Shown here one piece after another: positions 55,587 to 64,000 of a stretch of DNA of 64,000 bases. The stretch is taken from the NCBI RefSeq assembly GCF_000178855.1, contig NZ_ADVG01000001.1, positions 1,054,001-1,118,000 of the forward strand, given 5' to 3'. Positions within the stretch are counted from its first letter, which is position 1. The number at the start of each line of letters is the position of its first letter. Under the pieces are notes generated by a model. That model did no database searches. It saw only the letters and a list, made by a program, of their open reading frames with translations, and had not been told where the DNA came from. Made by a program: the position numbers and the translations under genes. This DNA comes from Ktedonobacter racemifer DSM 44963. Lineage in GTDB: Bacteria; Chloroflexota; Ktedonobacteria; Ktedonobacterales; Ktedonobacteraceae.

Positions 55587-56381
55587 CTAGAAGTAGACAA
55601 GGTCCTCCAGCCACTCCTCACCACCCGGACCAAGTACCGAAGCCAGGAGAGAAGTTACTTCATCACTAAGCCACACATCACGCTCCACGCGATATAAAGC
55701 CAGAAAACGCGGAAGAATGTCTGCCGGGTATTTTTGCAATAGGTCAGCGGCCATCTGCTCTAACAGGAGCTGATAGCATAGATAGTCCTCAGGCGAGGTA
55801 TCCTCATACCAATCAAAGCCTCGCACCGTATTGGGGGTTTTGCCGTCAGGCTCTACTTCAAAAATATCGTCATATTCTGCGAACAGATCTGTATTGATAA
55901 CCCCTTTTTCACCATCCAGCGTCTGCGAGAGCCAGAGGGCACCAAACTTGATTTGCCATTCATCGGCCCAGAGGGGATTATCTTCCGGCCAGGGGCGTGG
56001 ATCGTTCTCGAGAAAGGCCAGGACAAGGGCGTGATAGAGCATGAAAGAAAACTTTGCAGGCGTTACCTCGCCAAAGATCAAGTCCACTTCAGCCGGTACG
56101 ACAATTGTGGGAGGAGATGTCACATCCGTCCAATAAGGATGTGGCATACCAACCTCTTCCATCTCATCATGGGGAGCTATCTGAAAATCCTCGGGCGCCA
56201 AGAGGAGAATCTCAAGCTCCGGGCGCTTCTGACCAAACAACTGCTCTAATTGCTCAGTTGCCCTGGTCAGGATTTGAAATACCTGTTTAGCACGAGTCTC
56301 GTCACCGGCAGGATAATATACCGGTACGGACTCGGACAGGGTCATATATTTTTCATAGGGAAAGAGCATTGACTCGCTCAT
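55587..56381 (-). CDS. hypothetical protein, 264 aa
   Basis: A soluble acidic protein (SVPVYYPAGDETRAKQVFQILTRATEQLEQLFG...). The layout of an N-terminal segment about ageing structures on a surface, then SFMLYHALVLAFLEND, resembles the peptidase-MA (gluzincin-like) fold, in which HExxH would be expected at the YHALVL position. That motif is absent, so if related it is inactive. It lies 28 nt downstream of the GTPase gene on the same strand and is likely co-transcribed. No function is assigned. Confidence 0.65.
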   Translation of the reverse strand: MSESMLFPYEKYMTLSESVPVYYPAGDETRAKQVFQILTRATEQLEQLFGQKRPELEILLLAPEDFQIAPHDEMEEVGMPHPYWTDVTSPPTIVVPAEVDLIFGEVTPAKFSFMLYHALVLAFLENDPRPWPEDNPLWADEWQIKFGALWLSQTLDGEKGVINTDLFAEYDDIFEVEPDGKTPNTVRGFDWYEDTSPEDYLCYQLLLEQMAADLLQKYPADILPRFLALYRVERDVWLSDEVTSLLASVLGPGGEEWLEDLVYF

Positions 56382-56409
56382 ACTGTCCCTTCTTCTCTTG
56401 TATTTTTGC

Positions 56410-57639
56410 TTACGCTTCTTTTGCCTCGTCTAAGGCTGCCAGTGGATCTTTTTTCCCCAGGGTGCTCTCGCCCCTGGCCTCCGCAAGCAACTCATCCGAG
56501 GTCTTCTCCTTACGAAAACGGTGATAGGCAGTTTTGTAGAGCTGCTGCAACCGGCTCGGACTCAGGCGCTTCCCATTTTCATAGTACTCCAGCGCAACCT
56601 CGCCAATTGACCATGTAGCCGCGCCAGCAATCGCACCAGCCACAAAATCACCACCAAAGGGTACGAGCTTGGCCACCTGCTCAGCCAGGTAACGGAACGC
56701 CAGGCCACCTACCATAGTTGTGATAAGTTCACGAGCGTGCTTGATGGCCTCGGTATTATCCATTGGTTCACCATATAATGCCGCCAGGCGAAGCACCAGG
56801 CGCGCCTGCGTGCCAAGAAGGATCGGAATATCCACAAAAGGAATTGGCTCAATGCCTGCCGCCAAACTCACCAAGGTAGCGTTACGAATAATGCGTTGCG
56901 CGGCCTGGCGCCGATAGGCTGGCAACTCGCGACCAATGGCAAGCGCGGCCTCTGGACTGGCATCAATGATAGCTGGAATAAGCTCTTCAGCCACATTTCT
57001 ACCATTCTTGGCCGAAATGGGAATAATGCCTGGAGAACCTAGCAAGACTGCCATCTCTGTCGCAATCTGATCACCCTTCTCACCGCCACGCAAGGTATCA
57101 ACTTTGTTGACGGCAATGATAGTTGGCTTTTCGAGCTTGCGGATACTGTTGTACAGCTCGCGATCCTCAGCCTGCAATCCCCTGGCTGCATCAAGCAAGA
57201 ATACTACCACACTTGCTTGCTCCATGCCACTCTCCATGACATCGGGTAAGTGTCCAGGGGTGTCAATCAGCGTAAAGGGGCCAAAGTCTGTACGCACGAG
57301 AGTACGCGTGGTCCCTACCTGGGCGGAAACGGGCGAGAGCGTCTGTCCCTTCATCTGGTTGAAGAGCGTGCTCTTTCCCGTATTCGGCATACCCACAATC
57401 GCAACTGTGTTGCTTAATCCCTGTATTACATCCTGCTGAGCCTGATTCCAGTTGATGGCCTTCATTAAGCCCTGGACCATGCCGATGTTCGCGGGAAGAT
57501 TCTTGAGTGCGCTAACGCCCAGGTCCTTCATGGATCCCGGGCGATTACTCTGACGCCAGACACTGTCTGTCAGCTTCTTCCCCAGATCTTTACGCTGTTT
57601 CTCATCGCCTGCTGAATATTTCGGCTTTGCCACGCTCAT
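56410..57639 (-). CDS. Era-like GTPase with DUF697-like C-terminus, 409 aa
   Basis: A P-loop GTPase: G1 AIVGMPNTGKSTLFNQMKG, G2 Thr in VGTTRTLVRT, G3 LIDTPGHLPD, G4 IIAVNKVDTL, and G5 IPISAKNGRN. The C-terminal 160 residues contain hydrophobic stretches (LVSLAAGIEPIPFVDIPILLGTQARLVLRLAALYG, FGGDFVAGAIAGAATWSIG) typical of DUF697, which associates with membranes. The start is MSVAKPKYS, with GGAAGGAAG just upstream. Family members take part in envelope or ribosome-linked stress; the exact role is unknown. Confidence 0.85.
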   Translation of the reverse strand: MSVAKPKYSAGDEKQRKDLGKKLTDSVWRQSNRPGSMKDLGVSALKNLPANIGMVQGLMKAINWNQAQQDVIQGLSNTVAIVGMPNTGKSTLFNQMKGQTLSPVSAQVGTTRTLVRTDFGPFTLIDTPGHLPDVMESGMEQASVVVFLLDAARGLQAEDRELYNSIRKLEKPTIIAVNKVDTLRGGEKGDQIATEMAVLLGSPGIIPISAKNGRNVAEELIPAIIDASPEAALAIGRELPAYRRQAAQRIIRNATLVSLAAGIEPIPFVDIPILLGTQARLVLRLAALYGEPMDNTEAIKHARELITTMVGGLAFRYLAEQVAKLVPFGGDFVAGAIAGAATWSIGEVALEYYENGKRLSPSRLQQLYKTAYHRFRKEKTSDELLAEARGESTLGKKDPLAALDEAKEA

Positions 57640-58470
57640 TCTTCCTTCCCTGATGTGGTTGCGCAAAAAAACGCTTCGCCCATCAGTATAAGTTCAGGCA
57701 TGTGTCAACACATGCTTATGATTATAACGATTAGCAATTACAATTCGTCCAATCCGTCAAGAGCAAACGGTATCTATTACACGGATAGCTCACACTTGTT
57801 GGAGATGAGCCTATCGCACTTGCTTACCCACTACGAGAGAATATCAAGTAAAAATTTACAGAGCTTCAATGGACTTTATTAAGCAATGATCAAAAGTAGG
57901 CATTTACCTCTTCTAATCAGTATAGCCAGGCAAAAGCCAGGACACAAATATATACGTATAGCCGCTTGAACAGGTTTAATCTTAGTTGGTTGACATGAAA
58001 CAAATTCAGAGAAGACGCATTCGCAAAATCAAGAGTTCAACAAACACTACAAGTTTTTATGCCTATGAGCGTAGTGAATCGGAAGGTAATGCTTGACGTC
58101 TAGCTACTTTTTCTGACATAATCGAACCACCTTTTTTGGCTCATCCTCGCATCTTTTCACACGATCCCACGCCGTTTTTAAGCTCCTTTACACAGCAAAA
58201 CACCCTCTATATGTTACACAAATCACATAGCGTATGACGTTATTTGCTGTCAAAACTGCTGTCATTTTCCTACGGTGCCTATAACGTCTATATCGTCTCT
58301 CCAAGCGGTTTTATTAAACCTGCCATGAGGGCCTTTTTCGTTGGAGGGCTCAAACGCATTTTTGATGATGAGGGGGAATACCTGAACAGCAAAGCGTGTT
58401 TAAAGAGGTAAAAAGACCGAGTTGTTGGTGGAGGAAGATTCGACGCCCACAATGCCATGTCTGTTACCTA
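57640..58470. other. long AT-rich intergenic region
   Basis: About 830 nt without a supported gene. A plus-strand promoter-like pair TTGACG/CATAAT (spacer 18, 58093-58122) is followed by no open frame, so it may make an untranslated RNA or belong to a lost gene. The IS630 element begins at 58471. The upstream part should hold the promoter of the GTPase gene on minus, which I could not place. Confidence 0.45.
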
Positions 58471-58478
58471 GTATTCTG

Positions 58479-59183
58479 TCATGCTTCAATGGATGGGTAA
58501 AGACGCTTGAGCTTGATGCGCGCATCAGCCATGGTAAAGCGCCAGTTGATGGTCACTTTTGCCTGGTTGCGCTCCTGCTGCCAAGCATCCACCTGAGCAG
58601 TAAGCGCCTGCATGTTGGGAAAGCGATCGGACAAGCATTGCCGTGCGAGAACGGACAGTTCGATCTCGGCCATATTCAGCCAACTCCCATGCTTGGGCGT
58701 GTAATGGATCTCCAGTTTTTCGGTCAGCCGTCGAGCTTCTGCGGGCTCAAAGACCTCGTAAAACGAGGAAGGCGTATGCGTGTTGAGATTGTCCATCACG
58801 AGCACAATTTTTTCGGCATGGGGGTAGTGAAGGTCAATCACATCACGCAGAAACAGCGCCCAGTCCTTTTTGGTTCGCCGCTTGCTCACGCGCACCTGGC
58901 ACGCTCCCGTTTCCGGCTCCATGGCGAGAAACACGCTACACACTCCTTTGCGTTCATATTCGTAATCGACGCGCTCTGGCTCGCCGGCTTCCATCGGGAT
59001 CGGCTTGCGCGTGTGAGCCAGCACTTGTTTGCTTCCCTCATCCATACACATCTTCGGCACCCGCGGATCATAGGGACGCTGGTACACTTCCAGCACATCC
59101 TCCATGTGATACACACATTCCGCATTCGCTTCTGGCGGAATGCAGAAAGGCTTTTTTCGCCACGGTTTCAGTTCATTTTTTTT
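58479..59183 (-). CDS. IS630 transposase, orfB (DDE part), reached by -1 frameshift
   Basis: The catalytic half: RVPKMCMDEGSKQVLAH (Asp), KIVLVMDNLNTHTPSS (Asp) and HGSWLNMAEIELSVLARQ (Glu) are the DDE triad of IS630. Its frame is open upstream to the A8 slip site at 59176-59183. It has no good start of its own until MYHMEDVLEVYQ at 59114. The fused product would be about 380 residues, normal for a full IS630 transposase. Confidence 0.85.
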   Translation of the reverse strand, partial: KKNELKPWRKKPFCIPPEANAECVYHMEDVLEVYQRPYDPRVPKMCMDEGSKQVLAHTRKPIPMEAGEPERVDYEYERKGVCSVFLAMEPETGACQVRVSKRRTKKDWALFLRDVIDLHYPHAEKIVLVMDNLNTHTPSSFYEVFEPAEARRLTEKLEIHYTPKHGSWLNMAEIELSVLARQCLSDRFPNMQALTAQVDAWQQERNQAKVTINWRFTMADARIKLKRLYPSIEA

Positions 59184-59614
59184 AGTGTGACCCAGACGGT
59201 ATTGTGGCTGATCTGATCAATGTACCCCAGTTGCACCAGCTTCTCGGCGAGCATCCGCATCGTCCAACGCTTTTGTCCCCCTTCCGTCTGGCTACAGGCC
59301 AGCGTGACCAGGCGTGCTTCCAGTTCTCCATCCATTTTCCGCTTCTGGGGCCGTTCCGGCTGTGGACGCCGCACCAGAGCATCCAACAGCCCTCCCTCAA
59401 CAAAGCGTTTGCGCACCCGTTCTACTGTGGCCCTTCCGACTGAGAGCGCTTCGGCGATCTGCTCATCTGTCCACCCTGGCCCTCCCTCTGCCTGATCGGC
59501 TTTCAGTAAAATTCTCGCGTGTGTCTGACTGCGCGCTGTTGCCTTCCCTCCTGTCAGCAGGCTTTCGAGCATCTGGCGTTGCTGGGCATCTAACTGGACG
59601 CTATACTTCTTCAT
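59168..59614 (-). CDS. IS630 transposase, orfA (HTH part), 148 aa
   Basis: The N-terminal half: helix-turn-helix segments DEQIAEALSVGRATVERVRKRF and a second winged part (EGGQKRWTMRMLAEKLVQLG), with the linker RRPQPERPQKRK between. I chose the ATG of MKKYSVQLDAQQ, with AAGGAGG 4 nt upstream. It ends at TGA just after the run CTAAAAAAAATGAAC. Reading back one base at A8 continues in orfB (KKNELKPWRKKAFCIPPEAN). Confidence 0.85.
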   Translation of the reverse strand: MKKYSVQLDAQQRQMLESLLTGGKATARSQTHARILLKADQAEGGPGWTDEQIAEALSVGRATVERVRKRFVEGGLLDALVRRPQPERPQKRKMDGELEARLVTLACSQTEGGQKRWTMRMLAEKLVQLGYIDQISHNTVWVTLKKMN

Positions 59615-59747
59615 GGAGCCTCCTTGAATGGATCTGTTTCGTTTGTCCTTCAAGGATACTCCATCTTTTTCAGCTCATCAAATCAAGGATGACAGAGTAC
59701 TAGGTTTTTAGGAACGGGACAAGCTTTACCCAGGTCAGCAGATTCCC

Positions 59748-60596
59748 TTAGGAAGAGGTATGGATAACTGAGAATGAATCTGGAAGAGCAATATCCTTGG
59801 GATAGGCAACCATCTTGCCTTTTTGCAACATACTAATCTGTAACATTGGTAACGCCCCGATAGAATGCCAGCCATCTGCGTAGTGGACCTGAGCACCTGT
59901 AAAGCTTACCGACGTGAAACGTTGAAAAGGATACAATGGTGCTGAAAGTTCCGTTGAATTGAGGTGTGGATCCTCTACAATAAAGTCCGCAAAGATCTGG
60001 CTTGAGGGGTAGTCGATCCTGGTGGCAAAAGTAGTATTTTGGGTCACATCCCTTAGCGAGAGGTTCCAATGTTGATTACTTCCAGGATCAAGCTCCATGA
60101 CAGCAAAGATTGTATCTCCGGGCGAGACAAGCATCTCTGTCAACTGGCTTAACTGGGGAACCGTTTCATACCACACCCGATGACTCGTGTTTCCACTCGA
60201 ATCAGTATAGGCGAGTGTGCCTATCTGCACAAGCTCATTTTGTGTTTGCGCCAATCCTCCTACTCCAATCCATATATATACATTTGAGCCTGGTCCACCA
60301 GACACCTCAGGTTCAATCCATTGCGCTCTCACGCCCACAACCCCTCTCTTTGACGCTGTATACCCGCTCCACAGGGGACTTTCACGCTTATACCAGCCAG
60401 GAAGGTTTCCAGATGGCATTGGCAACACTGTCGGCATTGGCGTAGAGGTTGGGGTAGGGGTGGAAGTTGGAGATGACGTCAATGGCGCATGTTTTGCAAC
60501 AGGAGGTGAAGATAAAGGCAAGATTAATGCATACAAATACGAGCATGGACAGAGCAGCATCAAACAGAGAAAAGCACTCAATAGCAAATATTTCAT
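59748..60596 (-). CDS. G1 family (eqolisin-type) peptidase, secreted, 282 aa
   Basis: Residues 1-30 form a signal or anchor helix (YLLLSAFLCLMLLCPCSYLYALIL), then a Thr/Ser/Pro linker to about residue 65. The rest follows the glutamic peptidase beta-sandwich: WSGYTASKRGVVGVRAQWIEP, VYIWIGVGG, ELVQIGTLAYTDSSG (catalytic-type Gln), VWYETVPQ, VSPGDTIFAVMELD, and FADFIVEDPHLN (catalytic-type Glu). The family is best known from acid-loving fungi and occurs in few bacteria. It probably digests protein outside the cell at low pH. It stands alone on the minus strand. Confidence 0.8.
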   Translation of the reverse strand: MKYLLLSAFLCLMLLCPCSYLYALILPLSSPPVAKHAPLTSSPTSTPTPTSTPMPTVLPMPSGNLPGWYKRESPLWSGYTASKRGVVGVRAQWIEPEVSGGPGSNVYIWIGVGGLAQTQNELVQIGTLAYTDSSGNTSHRVWYETVPQLSQLTEMLVSPGDTIFAVMELDPGSNQHWNLSLRDVTQNTTFATRIDYPSSQIFADFIVEDPHLNSTELSAPLYPFQRFTSVSFTGAQVHYADGWHSIGALPMLQISMLQKGKMVAYPKDIALPDSFSVIHTSS

Positions 60597-61019
60597 CTTT
60601 AATCCCTCAAGTGGAGATAGCTGGCCGTCGAGTCAAAAGCAAATACTGCACCGTCAAAGATGGAAGGCAATCCATTGCCATACGAGATAGACGGGTGGCA
60701 GTCAAAGAGCAGGAAGAGAAGAGGGAAACAGGAATACGAAGGGAAGTGGTAAAGCAAAGAGGAAAAACAACGTACCAGTCATGCACATAGATGGTGTGTT
60801 GATGAGCCCATCCTGTATGAACGATTTTCGTCCAGGAGAACAGAAAGCGACGCCGATGGCGATGACGTCGTTGCGTTCTCACAGAGTCAGTAGGGAGCAA
60901 TAGCCCAAAGATGGCACGTAGGGCACTATAAACGAATAGAGGCAAGAAACCCTTCTCTTTCTACAAAAAAGAGGAACAAAAAGAATACACGCACTACAGC
61001 AGAGGGCAGAAAGATTGAG
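60597..61019. other. intergenic stretch without a supported gene
   Basis: Between the G1 peptidase and the histidine kinase. A minus-strand open frame of 112 codons exists, but its product (RRHRHRRRFLFSW..., many Arg) has no ribosome site and reads like chance. No hairpin terminator stands out. Confidence 0.4.
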
Positions 61020-63044
61020 CTACGAGCCGCCAACCAGAGCACTACTTCTGCCCATGTTTGCCTCTGTAGACCTTGCAATTGGCAAGGTGAACCAGAAGGT
61101 TGCCCCCTGCCCGGCGGTACTTTGCACTCCAACGTTGCCATGGTGAAGCTCAATGAAGGCCCGACAAAGATACAAGCCTAGTCCTAAGCTCAGATCCAGT
61201 TCATGCTGGACGGCGCTGCCTTTGGCTCGATAGAAGCGGTCCCAGAGATGTGCTTGCTCTTCCAGGGAGATTCCCGGCCCTTCATCATGCACCGAAACTC
61301 GCGCGATTGTGTCCTCGACGGTCAACTGCACACTGATGGGATGCCTCGCAGGCGCGGAGCGAAAGGCATTCGTCAGGTAGGTAGTCAGAACCTGTCGGAT
61401 CCGTTCGACATCGGCGAGAATGGGGACCGTGTGTTCCGTCGGCAGGCACTCCAGTATGATGGTGCGTTTGGGGAGGAATGGTTGCTTCCTGGCCACCGCG
61501 TCTTTGACCAACGCGAGCAGATCACAGCGTTCCACGCATAAACTGAGCGTGTTGCTTTGCAGATGTGCATCATCAATGAGATTGTTGATCATGCGTTGCT
61601 GAAGCTCGGCGCTTTGCGAGGCTGATATTAAGGGCTGCTGGACATGTTCAACGCGCGTCTCCATCTCCTCAGACTGTTCGGCAACCTGGCACTGCAATGT
61701 CTTTAACCTGCGCTGAGCTAATTGCAGATTGCCGAAGATCCCTGTCAGTGGCGTGCGCAGCTCATGACTGGCCAGAGTCAGAAAATCCGTGGTGATGTGA
61801 TTCATTTCCTGCAGCATGCGTGCTTTCATTTTCGTCTCAGCTTGCTCCTGTAAGCAAAGGATGCATTCAACAACTAGCACGACCTGTGCTGCGACTGCTT
61901 TCACCAGTTCGATTTCCTCTGGTAGGTATTCGCTCTCCAAAACCGCCTTGGTGATGATCAGCGCCCCAGCCAGCCGCTGCTCCAGAAACAAAGGGACTAT
62001 CAGGAAGCGATCCTCAGAGCCAAATTCTCTCGCATATTCAGATGAAAAATGTATATGATCAGCCGAGATAATTACCTCGTTGGACTGAAGGCGGGCCATC
62101 ACGGCCTCCCCGGCTAATTCTGTGGGCAAGAGGTGTCCACTGTCGCGCCGACGACGGTGTTCTTGCTCAGTGGTAAAGCCACTTCCTGTCACATAGTGCA
62201 TATACCCTGTTGATCCCAGCGCCCAAAGAGCGACCCGGCGACAATCCAGAATCTCATGGATCACGTCCACCAACTGTTGGGCGACCAAAAGCAGCCGAGG
62301 TGACAGGAGCGGCGTTTCTTTCGGCAAGGTAAAATCCATATCCGACGGAACTTGCACAATGGCTTGGGTCAGAGTCAACACTGCCTGCTGAACGCGCTGA
62401 AGGTGCAAGGCTTTCTGATAACGGAAGGTGATATTACGAAAGATGTACGCAAATTTGGCGATGTGCTTATGTGTATCCGGAAGGAGAAAGCGCCAGACAT
62501 ACACATAGATCTTGCGCCCGGAAGGCAGATGGAGGGCGAGCGTGTTTTCTGGCGAATGAGACATCACTTTGCCAGCGAGAGCAAGGTTGATGGGCCATTG
62601 CTCGATGGAGGAGAGGCGTTGCTGGTCGTCATGCAGCTCATAGGACCCGAGAAACTGCCGATAGGAGGTTCCTTGATAAGGGGAGTCAGGAGCCAATTCA
62701 AAGAGTTGAGAGGCCGCAGCATTGATCTGAAGGATCTTCCCTTCTCGATCACAGACAATGACGCTATCGGGGAGAACGTCCAAAACAGCGTTCAACTCAG
62801 GCAACGTCAAAGTACCGTTGTGTGCTATGGCTTTTTCCAATGGGGAAGCGTGGGACACTCGCTTCCTTGCAGGCATCACGCGTTGATATCGCTTCCCTCT
62901 ATTCGCTTGACGACGGGTAACAGGCCGAGAACTCTTACCCACTTCAACCCTCCTATTGGAAACAACCAAACGTTTCATGAGCAAGGGAAAGTAGTGTCTT
63001 GATATCACTATTGTATGCTTCTCATGGAAGGGATGCAATCTCAT
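61020..63044 (-). CDS. PAS-GAF sensor histidine kinase, 674 aa
   Basis: A basic N-terminus of about 75 residues (RRQANRGKRYQRVMPARKR). A PAS domain follows (ELNAVLDVLPDSVIVCDREGKILQINAAASQLF), about 80-205. The GAF domain is about 225-400 (VDVIHEILDCRRVALWALG, FLIVPLFLEQRLAGALIITKA). HisKA has the phospho-acceptor in FLTLASHELRTPLTGIFGNL, and HATPase_c has VLTTYLTNAFRSA (N box), HDEGPGIS and LSLGLGLYLCRAFIELHHG. The N box ends NAFRSA instead of NALKY. There is no membrane helix, so it is cytoplasmic. The start could also be MKRLVVSNRR at 62978. No regulator lies beside it. Confidence 0.9.
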   Translation of the reverse strand: MRLHPFHEKHTIVISRHYFPLLMKRLVVSNRRVEVGKSSRPVTRRQANRGKRYQRVMPARKRVSHASPLEKAIAHNGTLTLPELNAVLDVLPDSVIVCDREGKILQINAAASQLFELAPDSPYQGTSYRQFLGSYELHDDQQRLSSIEQWPINLALAGKVMSHSPENTLALHLPSGRKIYVYVWRFLLPDTHKHIAKFAYIFRNITFRYQKALHLQRVQQAVLTLTQAIVQVPSDMDFTLPKETPLLSPRLLLVAQQLVDVIHEILDCRRVALWALGSTGYMHYVTGSGFTTEQEHRRRRDSGHLLPTELAGEAVMARLQSNEVIISADHIHFSSEYAREFGSEDRFLIVPLFLEQRLAGALIITKAVLESEYLPEEIELVKAVAAQVVLVVECILCLQEQAETKMKARMLQEMNHITTDFLTLASHELRTPLTGIFGNLQLAQRRLKTLQCQVAEQSEEMETRVEHVQQPLISASQSAELQQRMINNLIDDAHLQSNTLSLCVERCDLLALVKDAVARKQPFLPKRTIILECLPTEHTVPILADVERIRQVLTTYLTNAFRSAPARHPISVQLTVEDTIARVSVHDEGPGISLEEQAHLWDRFYRAKGSAVQHELDLSLGLGLYLCRAFIELHHGNVGVQSTAGQGATFWFTLPIARSTEANMGRSSALVGGS

Positions 63045-63247
63045 CTCATTTCAACCAAGTGAGCGAGATCAAGTAACCCGATCCAAACCCCTATGCACAT
63101 CTGGATTTGCTTTGTTTCAATGATCCCCCTACATATCATTGTATTGCGGTAGTTTGTGGGGCGCGGTCTAGTAACACGCGCTCCTCTTTGTACCGATGTG
63201 GCGTTATTCCGCAACTTTTATACGAACAGCTTGGAAGGAGAAATACT

Positions 63248-63553
63248 ATGCCTCGAACCTCAACCACGACTGCCCCCGCTCTTTCTTACTCGACAGAGGC
63301 GCCTCGACGAGGACGCAAGAGGAAAGAGGAGACAGTTCAACCTGCATCACCTCCGCCTCTTCTCGATCTCGGCCAGGAGCGCGCGCTTACCATTGAGCAG
63401 ACGGCGCAATACCTGGGAGTTGGGCGCCCCAAGGTCTATGACTACCTCCGCGACGGTCTTCCCTCGGTCAAGCTCAGCGATGGTGTAAGGCGTGTCATGC
63501 TCTCGTCACTCATCGCCTGGCTCAAAGAGCGGGAGACGCGCGGCGTCGTGTAG
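63248..63553 (+). CDS. excisionase-family HTH DNA-binding protein, 101 aa
   Basis: The C-terminal half is a MerR-like winged helix of the excisionase type: ALTIEQTAQYLGVGRPKVYDYLRDGLPSVKLSDGVRRVMLSSLIAWLKERE. The N-terminal 45 residues are basic and disordered (RRGRKRKEETVQPASPPPLLD). I chose ATG 63248, with AAGGAGA 6 nt upstream; the frame runs 47 codons further upstream without support. Such proteins serve in recombination or as small regulators. No integrase is visible in the window. Confidence 0.8.
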   Translation: MPRTSTTTAPALSYSTEAPRRGRKRKEETVQPASPPPLLDLGQERALTIEQTAQYLGVGRPKVYDYLRDGLPSVKLSDGVRRVMLSSLIAWLKERETRGVV

Positions 63554-63587
63554 ACCCCCAATGACGCGCGGCGTGTGCCTTCCCTGC

Positions 63588-64000
63588 TCAGCTATCCCTG
63601 TTACGGGGAATGGTCACCGTAAAGGTCGACCCTTTCCCGACGGTGCTCTCCACCATAATGGTTCCCCCATGATGCTTGACGATCTCCGCCACAATGTAGA
63701 GCCCCATGCCCAGGCCGGGGATCGCCTTCTGACTGGGACCCGTGGCCCGATAGAACCGGTCAAAGATTTTCTCTCGCTGCTCTCGCGGGATGCCCAGGCC
63801 ATGATCGTGCACACGGATCGTGACCGTCTCTTGGGAGGTGCTCAGGTCCATCTCGACGGTCTGGGCATCGGGAGAATACTTGACGGCATTGCTGAGCAGG
63901 TTGGTGAAGACCTGCCCCAGCCGGTCGCGATCCGCCATCAGGCTGGCCCGCACCGCGCCATGCACCAGGATGCGATAGCTGGGATGCGTTTGCTGCATGG
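63588..64000 (-). CDS. histidine kinase, C-terminal ATPase part (5' end outside window)
   Basis: An HATPase_c domain: RLGQVFTNLLSNAVKYSPDAQ (N box), VHDHGLGIPREQREKIFDRFYRA (G1 and F box) and GLGMGLYIVAEIVKHHGG (G2), ending in TFTVTIPRN. The frame runs to the right edge, so the His-containing and sensor parts lie beyond. It is convergent with the excisionase-like gene, with 34 nt between the stops. Confidence 0.88.
   Translation of the reverse strand, partial: MQQTHPSYRILVHGAVRASLMADRDRLGQVFTNLLSNAVKYSPDAQTVEMDLSTSQETVTIRVHDHGLGIPREQREKIFDRFYRATGPSQKAIPGLGMGLYIVAEIVKHHGGTIMVESTVGKGSTFTVTIPRNRDS

Larger units (their letters stand above)
58471..59700 (-). mobile_element. IS630-family insertion sequence, about 1.23 kb
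   Basis: Terminal inverted repeats GTATTCTGTCAT (58471-58482) and ATGACAGAGTAC (59689-59700), with one mismatch, are each bordered by TA (58469-58470, 59701-59702), the target duplication of this family. Inside are two overlapping transposase frames on minus. All parts are present, so the element may be active. Confidence 0.88.

Noticed and set aside
58422..59216. 264-codon plus-strand frame opposite the IS630 transposase
   Set aside because: It is a mirror of the DDE frame on the other strand; the minus-strand product has all catalytic motifs.
60607..60945. 112-codon minus-strand frame between the G1 peptidase and the histidine kinase
   Set aside because: Arg-rich, no ribosome site and no recognisable domain.

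Overview
The window looks like a chromosomal segment of a Ktedonobacteria-type member of the Chloroflexota (relatives: Ktedonobacter, Dictyobacter). This is an inference. It rests on the mix of multi-domain sensor kinases, Ser/Thr kinases with an extracellular lectin-like domain, several GT-C glycosyltransferases, a G1 (glutamic) peptidase, abundant IS200/IS605-type TnpB genes and the style of the core genes. No species can be named from the sequence alone.

Layout. 1-6.9 kb: signalling and membrane adaptation (the end of an OmpR-type regulator, a PAS histidine kinase, a three-histidine-box fatty acid desaturase, a pentapeptide-repeat protein). 7-15 kb: an AI-2E-type transporter, a ribbon-helix-helix protein pressed against a broken tnpB, valS with a T-box leader and strong promoter between long perfect palindromes, a PRC-barrel-like protein and a primary-type sigma factor. 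15-22.7 kb: three GT-C membrane glycosyltransferases and a pseudokinase-FHA protein. 22.7-33.5 kb: D-aminopeptidase, galK, galT, several small unknowns, a methyltransferase, mutY, a PIG-L deacetylase, a membrane Ser/Thr kinase, folK and rsfS.

33.5-41.8 kb is a mobile-element cluster. It holds a probable orphan IscB-type (HEARO) omega-RNA element without its nuclease, an intact ISAs1 element with inverted repeats and target duplication, an alpha/beta hydrolase, an N-terminally shortened IS66 transposase and two IS605-type TnpB elements. The TnpB elements appear to have cut up a Ser/Thr-rich, membrane-anchored protein gene. 42-47.7 kb: glcD, glcE, an RlmM-like rRNA methyltransferase and glcF in one direction, giving a glycolate oxidase. 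47.7-49 kb: an M24 aminopeptidase.

49.2-54.6 kb: a 16S-23S rRNA operon on the minus strand with two tandem promoters, a 31-nt processing stem around 23S, no tRNA in the spacer and no recognisable 5S after 23S. 54.6-57.6 kb: tyrA, an unknown and an Era-like GTPase with a DUF697-like tail. 58.5-59.7 kb: an IS630 element whose transposase needs a -1 frameshift at A8. 59.7-64 kb: a G1 peptidase, a PAS-GAF histidine kinase, an excisionase-like HTH protein and the end of another histidine kinase.

The most unusual items are the orphan HEARO-like RNA, the TnpB nest that supplies a Shine-Dalgarno to its downstream fragment, the pseudokinase-FHA protein, the palindromes around valS, and the methyltransferase inside the glycolate oxidase operon.
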